DNA of 64,000 nucleotides from the NCBI GenBank assembly GCA_031292485.1, contig JARLHA010000042.1:95831-159830 (forward strand). Reading direction: 5' to 3'. The position numbers were made by a program, and so were the translations under genes. Each line of letters opens with the position of its first letter. The stretch's first letter is position 1. This stretch comes from Mucilaginibacter sp. (lineage in GTDB: Bacteria > Bacteroidota > Bacteroidia > Sphingobacteriales > Sphingobacteriaceae). Shown here piece after piece: positions 1 through 7,269 of this stretch. The notes below the pieces were generated by a model. It had not been told where the DNA came from and ran no database searches. It worked only from the letters and a program-made list of their open reading frames with translations.

Positions 1-907
1 ATAAACTATCTCCGGGCAAAGCAAAATGGTCCATGCCTATTTCATAATATCCATAGCTTTTTAGCAGGCTCCTGCCGGTTTCATAAAGTTTTTGTTTTGC
101 TGCTGCATCCGGTAAATCATTCTCAGTATAATGGCGCTGACCAGGTTTTAACCATGGCACATGTGCGTAACTATAAAAAGCTATTCTATCGGGCATTAAT
201 TGCCCCACCAGGCTTATCGTTTCGGTAAGCCCGCTCATTGTTTGCAGTGGCAAACCATAGATGAGATCGAAATTAACTGAAGTATAACCAATTGCGCGGG
301 CGCTATTGGTAGCTTGTTCAACTTGTTCATAGCTTTGGATCCTGTTGATGATAAATTGAACTTTCGGGTCAAAATCCTGTATGCCCAGGCTTAATCTCCT
401 GAATCCAAGATCAAATAGCGTCTTTAAATGTAATTCAGTAGTGTTTCCCGGGTGGGCTTCGAAACTAAATTCAGCACCAGGATGAATTTCTGCATTTGTT
501 AAAATTCCATTTATCAGCAGCTGAAGGTTTTCTGCGCTAAAAAAGGTTGGTGTGCCACCACCTAAATGAATTTCGCGTATAACAGGTTTCGATCCAAATA
601 TCTTTAAATACTGTTGCCATTCTTTTAATACAGCTTGAATATAAGGTTCTTCAACCTTGTGGTTTTTTGTGATGCGGGTATTGCAGCCACAATAGGTACA
701 TAAACTCTCGCAAAAAGGCAAATGGATGTAAATACTAATACCATCTTCTTTGTTGCTTTCGTTAAATGACAGCTTAACGGAATCTTTCCATAGGTCAGCC
801 GAAAATTTTTCAATATCCCAATAAGGAACAGTTGGGTAACTGGTGTACCGGGGGGCAGCTACATTATACTTTTCTGCCTTATCTGTTTGCTGTTGTTTAG
901 TTAACAT
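1..907 (-). CDS. hemN: Oxygen-independent coproporphyrinogen III oxidase, HemN type (3' end cut by window)
   Basis: HemN is a cytoplasmic radical-SAM enzyme that decarboxylates coproporphyrinogen III to protoporphyrinogen IX without oxygen. Translation from the ATG at 907 gives RYTSYPTVPYW near residue 20. Next comes IHLPFCESLCTYCGCN, which carries the CX3CX2C iron-sulfur motif, then the GGGTP loop and, further on, SYAHVPWLKPGQRHY and IGMDHFA. All of these are typical of true HemN rather than HemW. About 302 residues are present; the family is about 455, so roughly 150 C-terminal residues lie beyond base 1. The start overlaps the end of the upstream dehydrogenase gene by 11 bases, which suggests translational coupling. 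Inferred role: haem synthesis at low oxygen, co-expressed with the fermentative dehydrogenase. Confidence 0.93.
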   Translation of the reverse strand, partial: MLTKQQQTDKAEKYNVAAPRYTSYPTVPYWDIEKFSADLWKDSVKLSFNESNKEDGISIYIHLPFCESLCTYCGCNTRITKNHKVEEPYIQAVLKEWQQYLKIFGSKPVIREIHLGGGTPTFFSAENLQLLINGILTNAEIHPGAEFSFEAHPGNTTELHLKTLFDLGFRRLSLGIQDFDPKVQFIINRIQSYEQVEQATNSARAIGYTSVNFDLIYGLPLQTMSGLTETISLVGQLMPDRIAFYSYAHVPWLKPGQRHYTENDLPDAAAKQKLYETGRSLLKSYGYYEIGMDHFALPGDSL

Positions 908-1940
908 GTGTTTTCTGTAGCTGAGTCTGGTTTAATTCATTATCCTGACAGTTTTTGATACCTATGCAAGCATTGCCTGCGCAGGCGTTATTTTGCCATT
1001 GATCAAGATTTTTTATGGTTTGGTTAGCAATTTCCTGCAGGGCTTCCCGGGTAAGATAGGCCTGGTGCGGGGTTACCAGCACATTGGGATGATCCAATAA
1101 TCTGGAAAGTATTGGGTCTTTTTCGATGTCATTTTTGTGATCTTCGAAAAAAAGGCCTTTTTCGTATTCATATACATCGATGCCTAAATAACCAATTTTT
1201 CCGTTATCCAGCGCTACCACCACATCCTTGGTATTAATCAGCCCCCCCCTCGAGGTGTTGATCAGCATTACGCCGTTCTTCATTTTTTCAAGGGCGGTTT
1301 TATTAATAACGTGTTTTGTGCCCGGGTTTAAAGGCAAATGAAGCGAGATGATATCGGCAGATGAAAACAAAGTATCCAGATCAACTTCCCTGATATTGTT
1401 GGTTGTTTCGGGGAAAGAAGGGTCATACCCAATGACAACACAACCCATGCCATTAAAAATATTGGCCACTGCAAGCCCGCTTTTACCAAGGCCTACCAGA
1501 CCGACGGTTTTACCATAAAAGTTAAAACCGATCAGTTCATCATTTCTGAAATCGAAATGCCTGCTTTGCTCTTCGGCTTTAACAATATGCCTGTTGAGGG
1601 CGAACGCAAGCGCTAGTGTAAGTTCAGCGACAGCCTGCGGCGAATAATATGGGACGTTTGCAAGTTTTATGTTGAATTTATCGGCAGCTTCAATATTAAT
1701 TTGATCAAAACTGGAAGATCGGGTAGCAATATATTTTATACCAAATCCGGCAAGGCGTTCGATAACGGCAGCCGAAACATCGTCATTAGTAAAAACAATT
1801 ACAGCATCCTTTCCCTCTGCGTAAACTGCTGTTTCAATGCTTAAGCTATTGGATATAAGTGTTATATCGTGTTTTTTCTGATTGGCTTTTGCCAGAAATT
1901 CTTTTTCAAAAGGTTTTATACTATAAGCTACCGCCTTCAT
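897..1940 (-). CDS. ldhA: D-2-hydroxyacid dehydrogenase, D-lactate dehydrogenase-like
   Basis: This NAD-dependent cytoplasmic dehydrogenase probably reduces pyruvate to D-lactate. The 347-residue protein has the Rossmann motif GLVGLGKSGLA near residues 149-159, the INTSRGGLI segment near 230 and the catalytic His in TPHQAYLT near 295, as in fermentative D-LDH. The family usually ends near residue 330. Here a tail holds three Cys in about ten residues (CAGNACIGIKNC) before the stop. The stop overlaps the hemN start. The start is an ATG at 1940, about 15 bases after the predicted transcription start from the -7 box at 1961-1968. Other substrates of the 2-hydroxyacid dehydrogenase family cannot be excluded. 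Confidence 0.85.
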   Translation of the reverse strand: MKAVAYSIKPFEKEFLAKANQKKHDITLISNSLSIETAVYAEGKDAVIVFTNDDVSAAVIERLAGFGIKYIATRSSSFDQINIEAADKFNIKLANVPYYSPQAVAELTLALAFALNRHIVKAEEQSRHFDFRNDELIGFNFYGKTVGLVGLGKSGLAVANIFNGMGCVVIGYDPSFPETTNNIREVDLDTLFSSADIISLHLPLNPGTKHVINKTALEKMKNGVMLINTSRGGLINTKDVVVALDNGKIGYLGIDVYEYEKGLFFEDHKNDIEKDPILSRLLDHPNVLVTPHQAYLTREALQEIANQTIKNLDQWQNNACAGNACIGIKNCQDNELNQTQLQKTHVN

Positions 1941-1960
1941 TTAGCTATTGTTTTATATTA

Positions 1961-1968
1961 CAAAGCTA
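1961..1968 (-). promoter_or_regulatory. Predicted -7 promoter element for the dehydrogenase-hemN pair
   Basis: On the minus strand the bases read TAGCTTTG, an exact match to the Bacteroidota -7 consensus TAnnTTTG, about 20 bases before the ATG at 1940. No TTTG is seen at the expected -33 position. That would fit a promoter needing an activator such as the FNR-like site at 2013-2026. Confidence 0.5.
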
Positions 1969-2012
1969 TTTAAAGAGCTATTTTTATTGTGTGAGCAATG
2001 TCAGGGAAAAAA

Positions 2013-2026
2013 GTGACATTGGTCAG
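2013..2026. promoter_or_regulatory. FNR/FixK-like box upstream of the dehydrogenase gene
   Basis: The sequence GTGAC-ATTG-GTCAG has the half-site spacing of an FNR box (TTGAT-N4-ATCAA). It overlaps the last bases of the regulator gene and is centred about 79 bases upstream of the dehydrogenase ATG. From the predicted start of transcription (about 1955) the centre is near -64, close to the class I position of Crp/Fnr activators. It also lies within a hairpin formed by CAATGTCA (1996-2003) and TGACATTG (2014-2021), so it could be a structural element instead. Confidence 0.4.
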
Positions 2027-3078
2027 TTTTTCATTTTGGTTAAACGGTTGAGGTCAAGTAAACGGATCGTACTTCCCTTTTTTTCAATCAATCCTTCGTC
2101 CTTAAAGTCAGATAATGTGCGGCTAACTGTTTCGGTCGCCATACCTGCCATAGCCGCGAGGTCTTCTCTCGTGATCTTAAAACCATCTTCGTTATCATGG
2201 CCGGGTTGTTTGTGTAACCGCAAAATAGAGTCGGCAAGCCTTTTTCTAACAGAGTTATAAGCAAGTTGCAATAACTGCTCTTCTTTTTCCCTTATATCGT
2301 TTGATAACAGCTTGATAAACTCTTTTGCAACATCAGGATACAAATTTAATAATTTGTCAAGGCTGTCCTTGGGGATCAGACAAACGGATGTATCCTCTAA
2401 TGCGGTAGCTGTATCACTATATGGTTCATTGGCAAGCAGTGCCTGTATGCCCAAATAATTGTCGGATGTAAATATACCGGTCATTAATTCACGGCCATCT
2501 TCAGCTAGTTTAACGGTTTTAACCCTTCCTGTAAGCATCAGGTAGAGGCCGTTTCCCCTGTCACCCTCGTAATAGATCACCTGGTTTTTTTTAAACTGCC
2601 TTGTTTTGCGCTCGCTGATGATTTTTTTCAATTCTGCAAGCCCGTCGTTTTTGGATATAAGGCTATCCAAACGATCAAGTGATTTACTGTAAAAGGTTTG
2701 TTGGATCTCTTTTTTCTTTAAGCGGCTTTCAATGGCATTTAGCAATTCAATGTCATCAAACGGTTTTGTGAGGTAATCGTCTGCGCCCATTTCCATGCCT
2801 TTCCTCAGGTCAACTTTTTCAGCTTTTGCTGTTAAAAATATAAAAGGTATCGCAGCTGCTTCCGGGTTTTTACTTAGCAGGTATAAAACGCCGTAACCGT
2901 CAAGTTCAGGCATCATTATATCGCACAGGATAATATCAGGCAAATGTTTTAGCGCAAGTTCAACGCCAATTTTGCCATTATCGGCTTCAAAAACGGTAAA
3001 ATCGGCCAGTTGTAAAATTTCAACAACATTTTCCCGGATATCGGTATTGTCTTCAATTACAAGTACTTTTTTCTTCAT
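2023..3078 (-). CDS. Response regulator fused to a Crp/Fnr-family transcription factor
   Basis: This 351-residue regulator joins a phosphoacceptor receiver domain to a Crp/Fnr DNA-binding unit. Residues 1-120 form the receiver: Asp10, phosphoacceptor Asp53 (ILCDIMMPELDG), Thr83 and Lys105 (TKPF). Residues about 145-265 are a cyclic-nucleotide-binding-like beta roll (YYEGDRGNGLYLMLTGRVK). Residues about 275-345 are the winged helix, whose recognition helix TETVSR has the Glu-x-x-Ser-Arg pattern of FNR and FixK rather than the CRP RETVGR. No N-terminal Cys cluster is seen, so oxygen is probably sensed by the partner kinase. The start overlaps the kinase stop by 4 bases (ATGA). Architecturally it is like FixJ and FixK fused into one chain. 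Confidence 0.9.
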   Translation of the reverse strand: MKKKVLVIEDNTDIRENVVEILQLADFTVFEADNGKIGVELALKHLPDIILCDIMMPELDGYGVLYLLSKNPEAAAIPFIFLTAKAEKVDLRKGMEMGADDYLTKPFDDIELLNAIESRLKKKEIQQTFYSKSLDRLDSLISKNDGLAELKKIISERKTRQFKKNQVIYYEGDRGNGLYLMLTGRVKTVKLAEDGRELMTGIFTSDNYLGIQALLANEPYSDTATALEDTSVCLIPKDSLDKLLNLYPDVAKEFIKLLSNDIREKEEQLLQLAYNSVRKRLADSILRLHKQPGHDNEDGFKITREDLAAMAGMATETVSRTLSDFKDEGLIEKKGSTIRLLDLNRLTKMKN

Positions 3079-4262
3079 GACATTGGAAATGATAGGGTGA
3101 ATATAGTCCCATGGTTAATGCTGCTCTTAAAATCAATATGCCCATACATCAGGTTGGTATAGCGGGCTACAATATTTAAACCCAAACCTGTACCCGGAAT
3201 ATTGCCGGTGTTATGTGCCCTGAAAAATGCCTCGAACAAATGTTTCTGATCATTTTCAGGTATGCCTATGCCATTATCTTTAATTATTATGGTACAGTAT
3301 TGTTCGTTTATTTCGGTATTAAATTCAATAAAAGTATTTTCACCCGAATATTTTATGGCATTGCCAATGAGGTTAAATATACAATTTTTTAATAAATTAG
3401 GATCGAGAGTAACAATACTATTAATACCAGTGTGTTGGTAAATAATATTCTGGTTTTGTTTGGCAACCATCTGCATCTCTTCTGTAATATCTTCCGATAG
3501 TTTGACAAGATCGAATCTGATGAATGCTGGTTCCACCTTTCCTGCTTCCAACTTTTCGAGCGACAAAAAATCATTCAAAATAGTTGTAAGGTTTCCGACA
3601 GCATTTTTAATCTTTCCTACATGTTTAGTTATATGGTTGTTTTCAAAAGGCTCTGCGTATTTGTCAATTAATGACGCCGATAGTTGTACTGCACTCAAGG
3701 GCGTTCTGAATTCATGAGAAGCCATAGAAACAAACCTGCTTTTTAACTGGCTTAATTCTTTTTCTTTTTCTAACGACTGGCTCACCTCTTCCTTTGCCCG
3801 GTGTAACTCAGTTACAGTATTTTTCAAAGATAGCGTGCGTTCTTCTACAAGTTCCTCCAGGTGGGAGGCATAATCCTTTAGTTGTTCTTCTGCTTCCTTT
3901 TGTTTGCTAAGGTCATGAATAAAGCCGGTAAATATCTTCCGCCCGGAATACTGCACTTCGCTCACGCCCAACCTGAACGGGAATTTGGTTCCGTCTTTAC
4001 GTAATCCTGTAACTTCGCGCCCTATTCCAATAATATGGGGCACACCGGTATGCTGGTACCTACTGATATAATTATCGTGGTTGGTACGATCAGGGGACGG
4101 CATAAGTACGGATATATTCTTTCCGATAACCTCTTCGGGCGTATAATCAAATAATTTACAGGCCGAAGGATTAATCAGTTCAATGATTCCCCGGTCGCTT
4201 ATGGTTATTATGCCGTCGATAGCGTTTTGTATTATTGCATTCAGCAAGGCCGCATTCTCCAT
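3075..4262 (-). CDS. PAS-domain histidine kinase, FixL-like
   Basis: This soluble sensor kinase (395 residues) shows no membrane segments. The PAS domain (residues about 1-125) resembles the haem PAS of FixL. It has the HDNYISRY segment with His62, where FixL has its proximal haem ligand, plus Arg68 and the PHIIGIGR run with Arg82, where FixL has its oxygen-sensing arginines. A coiled coil follows (about 125-175), then the H box SHEFRTPLSA with His183, the N box with NAIKYSG, and ATP-lid motifs DNGIGIP and GTGLGLNI. I use the ATG at 4262; a TTG three codons upstream is also open. Many S-box PAS domains share part of this motif without proven haem, so haem binding is an inference. It is the obvious partner of the overlapping receiver-Crp regulator. 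Confidence 0.88.
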   Translation of the reverse strand: MENAALLNAIIQNAIDGIITISDRGIIELINPSACKLFDYTPEEVIGKNISVLMPSPDRTNHDNYISRYQHTGVPHIIGIGREVTGLRKDGTKFPFRLGVSEVQYSGRKIFTGFIHDLSKQKEAEEQLKDYASHLEELVEERTLSLKNTVTELHRAKEEVSQSLEKEKELSQLKSRFVSMASHEFRTPLSAVQLSASLIDKYAEPFENNHITKHVGKIKNAVGNLTTILNDFLSLEKLEAGKVEPAFIRFDLVKLSEDITEEMQMVAKQNQNIIYQHTGINSIVTLDPNLLKNCIFNLIGNAIKYSGENTFIEFNTEINEQYCTIIIKDNGIGIPENDQKHLFEAFFRAHNTGNIPGTGLGLNIVARYTNLMYGHIDFKSSINHGTIFTLSFPMS

Positions 4263-4278
4263 ATTGTTCAAATTAACA

Positions 4279-4286
4279 CAAACTTA
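4279..4286 (-). promoter_or_regulatory. Predicted -7 promoter element for the kinase-regulator operon
   Basis: The minus strand reads TAAGTTTG, matching TAnnTTTG, 16 bases before the kinase ATG. This predicts a leader of only about 11 bases. No clear TTTG is seen at -33. Confidence 0.45.
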
Positions 4287-4359
4287 TCTTAAGATAAAAA
4301 GGTTAATTTAAAGTGAAAAAATATTATTGCCGAAGGTATATTAAGAATGAATCATAAAA

Positions 4360-4375
4360 AGTGATATTTATCACT
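4360..4375. promoter_or_regulatory. FNR/FixK-like palindrome upstream of the histidine kinase
   Basis: AGTGATA-TT-TATCACT pairs at 14 of 16 positions. Read as half-sites it is GTGAT-ATTT-ATCAC, with the same N4 spacing as the FNR box. It lies in the 162-base gap between the DUF4342 gene and the kinase gene, about 94 bases upstream of the predicted kinase transcription start. It is a likely autoregulatory operator of the fused Crp/Fnr regulator. Confidence 0.5.
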
Positions 4376-4424
4376 AATTTAAATGAGTTTGATCGTTATT
4401 GAAGTGGATTTTAAAAGGACTAAT

Positions 4425-4676
4425 TTAACTTTTATTTTCCTCTTCATCCCTTTCAACCGTGATGGTACACTCGCCCATCAGGGCTGCTATTGTACCAATA
4501 GCCGCTAAAACAGGCGCTACTAAAACGCCAGCCACTCCAACGGTAAGCGGAAAGGACATCAATTCTTTACCGGATTTATCGGTGATAGTTATTTTTCTGA
4601 TGTTTCCTTCTGCAATGAGTTCCTTTATTTTATTCAGCAGGTTTTCCCCGTGAATTGAAAACGATTCTTTTGTCAT
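4425..4676 (-). CDS. DUF4342-domain small membrane protein
   Basis: This 83-residue protein matches the DUF4342 pattern. An amphipathic helix (LLNKIKELIAEGNI) is followed by a short beta segment (ITITDKSGKEL) and a Pro/Ala/Gly-rich hydrophobic stretch (residues about 47-70, LTVGVAGVLVAPVLAAIGTI). It ends in an acidic tail (ERDEEENKS). The function of the family is unknown. It lies just upstream of the kinase-regulator pair on the same strand with its own ATG at 4676, separated by the FNR-like palindrome. A link to the same stress regulon is possible but unproven. Confidence 0.8.
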   Translation of the reverse strand: MTKESFSIHGENLLNKIKELIAEGNIRKITITDKSGKELMSFPLTVGVAGVLVAPVLAAIGTIAALMGECTITVERDEEENKS

Positions 4677-5735
4677 GGCTGTTGTTTTGAGTATGATTGA
4701 AAGGATGCTTGATTGTTACAAAAGGCAGTTTGTTAAAACTATACGGCAACTCAAATGTTCATCGATCGTTTCTCTTTGGTAATATGGCCGGCATCGGATT
4801 GCATAAAGGGTTGCCCGCATGTTTGTCCCGAAATCAGGTGCTTAGCTTTGATATTACTTTTCTGCTTTCAGAGCTAAAAATCGTTTTGCCGATCATTAAC
4901 CCGTCGTAAGCAGCCACGCTGCATCCTGAGCTTTAATTTATTCTGTTTGAATATTGACCTGTCAATAGAAAACGGCTATAGTCTCTTATGATCATATCAA
5001 TATGCGTTGATCGCTGGCCGGTTTTTAGTCCTCCTTAAGGTTTTATATGGCGTTGACCTGTTCAGGCTGTTATTTTTTTACTTCATAAAATCAGGTCTAA
5101 AAAAAATGGCATGGGGGTGTTTATGGCTTCCTAGGGCTTTTTTATCTTAAATTGTCATTTTGGCAGTGTTTTTACCCTGTCAGATTACAGGCGTTTTGTC
5201 AGTAAAACGGCTGTTGTCATATTGTATGACAAAATGACAATTATTTTTTATTTTGACCTAAGAGGGGCATGGGGGTTGAAAAATCAGGATGTTTATTTTC
5301 AAAAACGGCCAATTGGATATGTATTTTTTGTCGCGGCAAAAATTACCGAAACTCAAATTTTTCAATTTTGCATTTCAATGGATAAAATCTCAATTAGGAG
5401 GATTTTTCCGATAAATTATTCTGAATTTTATGATTTTGAAACAATAATTGAGTCATAAAGCCTTCTTTTTTCGCCTTAACTCAAAAAAAATCAGTAAAAA
5501 CCCCCAAAAAAGCCATTTTAAATTTAGAAAATCAAAAATAAATAAATTTCATTTTCAGCGTATTTGCGCACTTTCTCTTCCCCAAAATGAATGGCACATT
5601 TTTAGTACATATTGATCCAAAGGATAAAAGCGCCCTTTAAGTTTTTAACATTAAGGTTTTGAAATGCGAAAGCTTAAAGAGGGTAATATCCCGATAAATA
5701 ATTAATAAAATATTTTAAAATTTAAATCTTTAGTC
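4677..5735. other. Gene-poor 1.06 kb intergenic region
   Basis: No convincing protein gene is seen. Open frames at 4697-4909 and 5222-5458 (plus) lack recognisable domains or good start signals, and the second is very AT-rich. The stretch contains nested inverted repeats at 5150-5242, two similar GGCATGGGGGT segments (near 5108 and 5268), and AT-rich DNA leading to the 26-codon ORF at 5736. It may hold the long leader or control region for that ORF. Confidence 0.6.
5150..5242. repeat. Nested inverted repeats with repeated TGTCA/TGACA
   Basis: AATTGTCATTTTG (5150-5162) is exactly complementary to CAAAATGACAATT (5230-5242). Inside the right end, TTGTCAT (5214-5220) and ATGACAA (5226-5232) form a second hairpin with a five-base loop, so two alternative folds compete. 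TGTCA also occurs twice more in the spacer. It could be a structured RNA, an operator array or the remains of a small mobile repeat. Confidence 0.5.
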
Positions 5736-5816
5736 ATGTTAGTTGTATTAGAAGTTGCTGCATTAGTTGCTATCATTGTATTGCCATTATTTGCACCACA
5801 AAGAAGCGTTAAATAA
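5736..5816 (+). CDS. Very small hydrophobic protein (26 residues)
   Basis: ATG to TAA encodes 26 residues beginning MLVVLEVAALVAIIVLPLF and ending APQRSVK. That is a single membrane helix with a short basic tail, so the C-terminus is expected in the cytoplasm (positive-inside rule). It lies alone in more than a kilobase of otherwise gene-free DNA and is followed, 31 bases after the stop, by a strong intrinsic terminator, so a short transcript dedicated to it is likely. No Shine-Dalgarno is obvious (TCTTTAGTC before ATG), as is common in this phylum. I do not recognise a family. It could also be chance reading of a small RNA. Confidence 0.5.
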   Translation: MLVVLEVAALVAIIVLPLFAPQRSVK

Positions 5817-5847
5817 TTGTTCAACTACAATTAGTTAGGAAATACAC

Positions 5848-5880
5848 TGGGCTGGTCTTTTTGATCAGCCCATTTTTTTT
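5848..5880 (+). terminator. Strong intrinsic terminator
   Basis: TGGGCTGGTC (5848-5857) and GATCAGCCCA (5863-5872) form a ten-pair stem with one G-U pair and a T5 loop, followed directly by eight T (5873-5880). It ends the short transcript carrying the 26-codon ORF. Confidence 0.85.
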
Positions 5881-6099
5881 GAAATTTTCAAAACCGGCCC
5901 TGAACTTCTCCCCAGATCGGTATAAACAGCGGTTTTATCAGATTACCAGCCTTACACCTATTATATAAATACAATCCTCTTAAAAAATAAGTCGTGTTTA
6001 TATGCGGTTAAGTTAAATTTTAACAAATTTTAACATTTAAACAGGTTATTTCAGTAGCAAAAAAATGATCGGGTGCTTAAGTTTGCAATCCAAAATAAA

Positions 6100-7164
6100 A
6101 TGGATCTAATGGAAGATATAAATAGTAACGGCGGGCATCTTTCAACTGATGCATTGCCAGGCAGTTCGTCCTATTCAACAGATATAAGGGCCATTAACGA
6201 GATGATACAGCGCGAGAGCGCCTTTGTAGATCTTTTAAAAATGGAGATGGATAAAGTGATTGTGGGCCAGAAGTATATGGTAGAGCGTTTGCTGATCGGT
6301 TTATTGGCCGACGGGCATATCCTTTTGGAAGGTGTGCCTGGTTTGGCGAAAACATTGGCTATCAATACACTGTCAAAAGCCATCCAGGCTGATTTTAGCC
6401 GCATTCAGTTTACACCTGATTTGTTACCTGCCGATTTGGTTGGGACGATGATCTACAACCAGAAAAAGGAAGAATTCATTGTGCGCAAAGGGCCTATATT
6501 TTCGAATTTTGTGCTGGCTGACGAAATAAACCGTGCACCGGCAAAGGTGCAAAGTGCATTGCTTGAAGCGATGCAGGAACGACAGGTTACAATTGGTGAC
6601 AATACTTTTGCGTTGCCCAATCCTTTCCTTGTGCTTGCTACGCAAAACCCGATAGAACAGGAAGGTACCTATCCGCTTCCCGAAGCGCAGGTAGATCGTT
6701 TTATGCTGAAAGTGGTGATCGGTTACCCCAATAAGGAGGATGAGAAGCTGATCATAAGGGCTAACGTAAACCCGCAGGGTATGCTGAAGCCTAAACCTGT
6801 TGTTCACCCTGACGAAATTGTGAGGGCGCGAAAAGTGGTAAGGGAAGTTTATATGGATGAGAAAATTGAGCAATATATAATTGATATCGTTTTTGCAACC
6901 CGTTATCCTGAGCAATATAAGTTAGCGAATTATAAAAACCTCATCAGTTTTGGCGCGTCGCCAAGGGCAAGTATCAACCTGGCGCTTGCAGCCAAGGCCT
7001 ATGCCTTTATTAAACGCAGGGGCTATGTAATACCTGAAGACGTACGGGCAATTTGCCATGACGTGCTGCGGCACCGTATTGGCCTTACCTATGAGGCTGA
7101 AGCTGAAAATATGACCACTGAAAATATTATTACGGGGATTTTGAACGCGGTAATTGTACCGTGA
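6100..7164 (+). CDS. moxR: MoxR-family AAA+ ATPase of the Bat operon
   Basis: MoxR ATPases are cytoplasmic chaperone-like AAA+ proteins that act with von Willebrand (VWA) proteins. Walker A is seen as LLEGVPGLAKT and Walker B as VLADEINRAP, followed by LEAMQERQVTIG and the arginine-bearing sensor segment PEAQVDRFMLKV. The C-terminal lid contains FGASPRASINL. The protein is about 354 residues from the ATG at 6100. An ATG at 6109 or a GTG at 6073 are alternatives, because the first 25 residues are poorly conserved. It is the first gene of an operon with a DUF58 protein and BatA-E and presumably drives assembly of that membrane complex. Confidence 0.93.
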   Translation: MDLMEDINSNGGHLSTDALPGSSSYSTDIRAINEMIQRESAFVDLLKMEMDKVIVGQKYMVERLLIGLLADGHILLEGVPGLAKTLAINTLSKAIQADFSRIQFTPDLLPADLVGTMIYNQKKEEFIVRKGPIFSNFVLADEINRAPAKVQSALLEAMQERQVTIGDNTFALPNPFLVLATQNPIEQEGTYPLPEAQVDRFMLKVVIGYPNKEDEKLIIRANVNPQGMLKPKPVVHPDEIVRARKVVREVYMDEKIEQYIIDIVFATRYPEQYKLANYKNLISFGASPRASINLALAAKAYAFIKRRGYVIPEDVRAICHDVLRHRIGLTYEAEAENMTTENIITGILNAVIVP

Positions 7165-7169
7165 TAGTT

Positions 7170-7260
7170 GATTTGAGATGTGAGATATGAGATTTGAGAC
7201 AGAAAAGTTAGTTGCTTCTTAATCTCATATCTCATATCTCGAGTCTCAAATCTCACATCT
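7170..7260. repeat. Imperfect palindromic GAGATTT/AAATCTC repeat inside the bat operon
   Basis: The left arm (7170-7200) is built of degenerate GAGATnT units. The right arm (7221-7260) is its near complement (AATCTCATATCTCATATCTC and on). Together they could form a long RNA hairpin between the moxR stop and the DUF58 start. The degenerate seven- to eight-base units recall other intergenic repeats in this window. Confidence 0.65.
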
Positions 7261-7269
7261 AAAAATAGC

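Noticed and set aside
4697..4909. Open frame of 70 codons on the plus strand
   Set aside because: No recognisable motif, composition like non-coding DNA, no promoter or ribosome site.
5222..5458. Open frame of 78 codons on the plus strand in the gene-free region
   Set aside because: Starts inside a hairpin, very AT-rich, no domain or hydrophobic pattern, no ribosome site; likely chance.
5592..5607. TGGCACATTTTTAGTA as a sigma-54 promoter before the 26-codon ORF
   Set aside because: The -24 half fits, but the -12 GC is absent (GT), and no activator gene is known; kept only as a weak possibility.
6424..6915. Long antisense open frame within moxR
   Set aside because: Shadow of a strongly conserved gene; no family resemblance.
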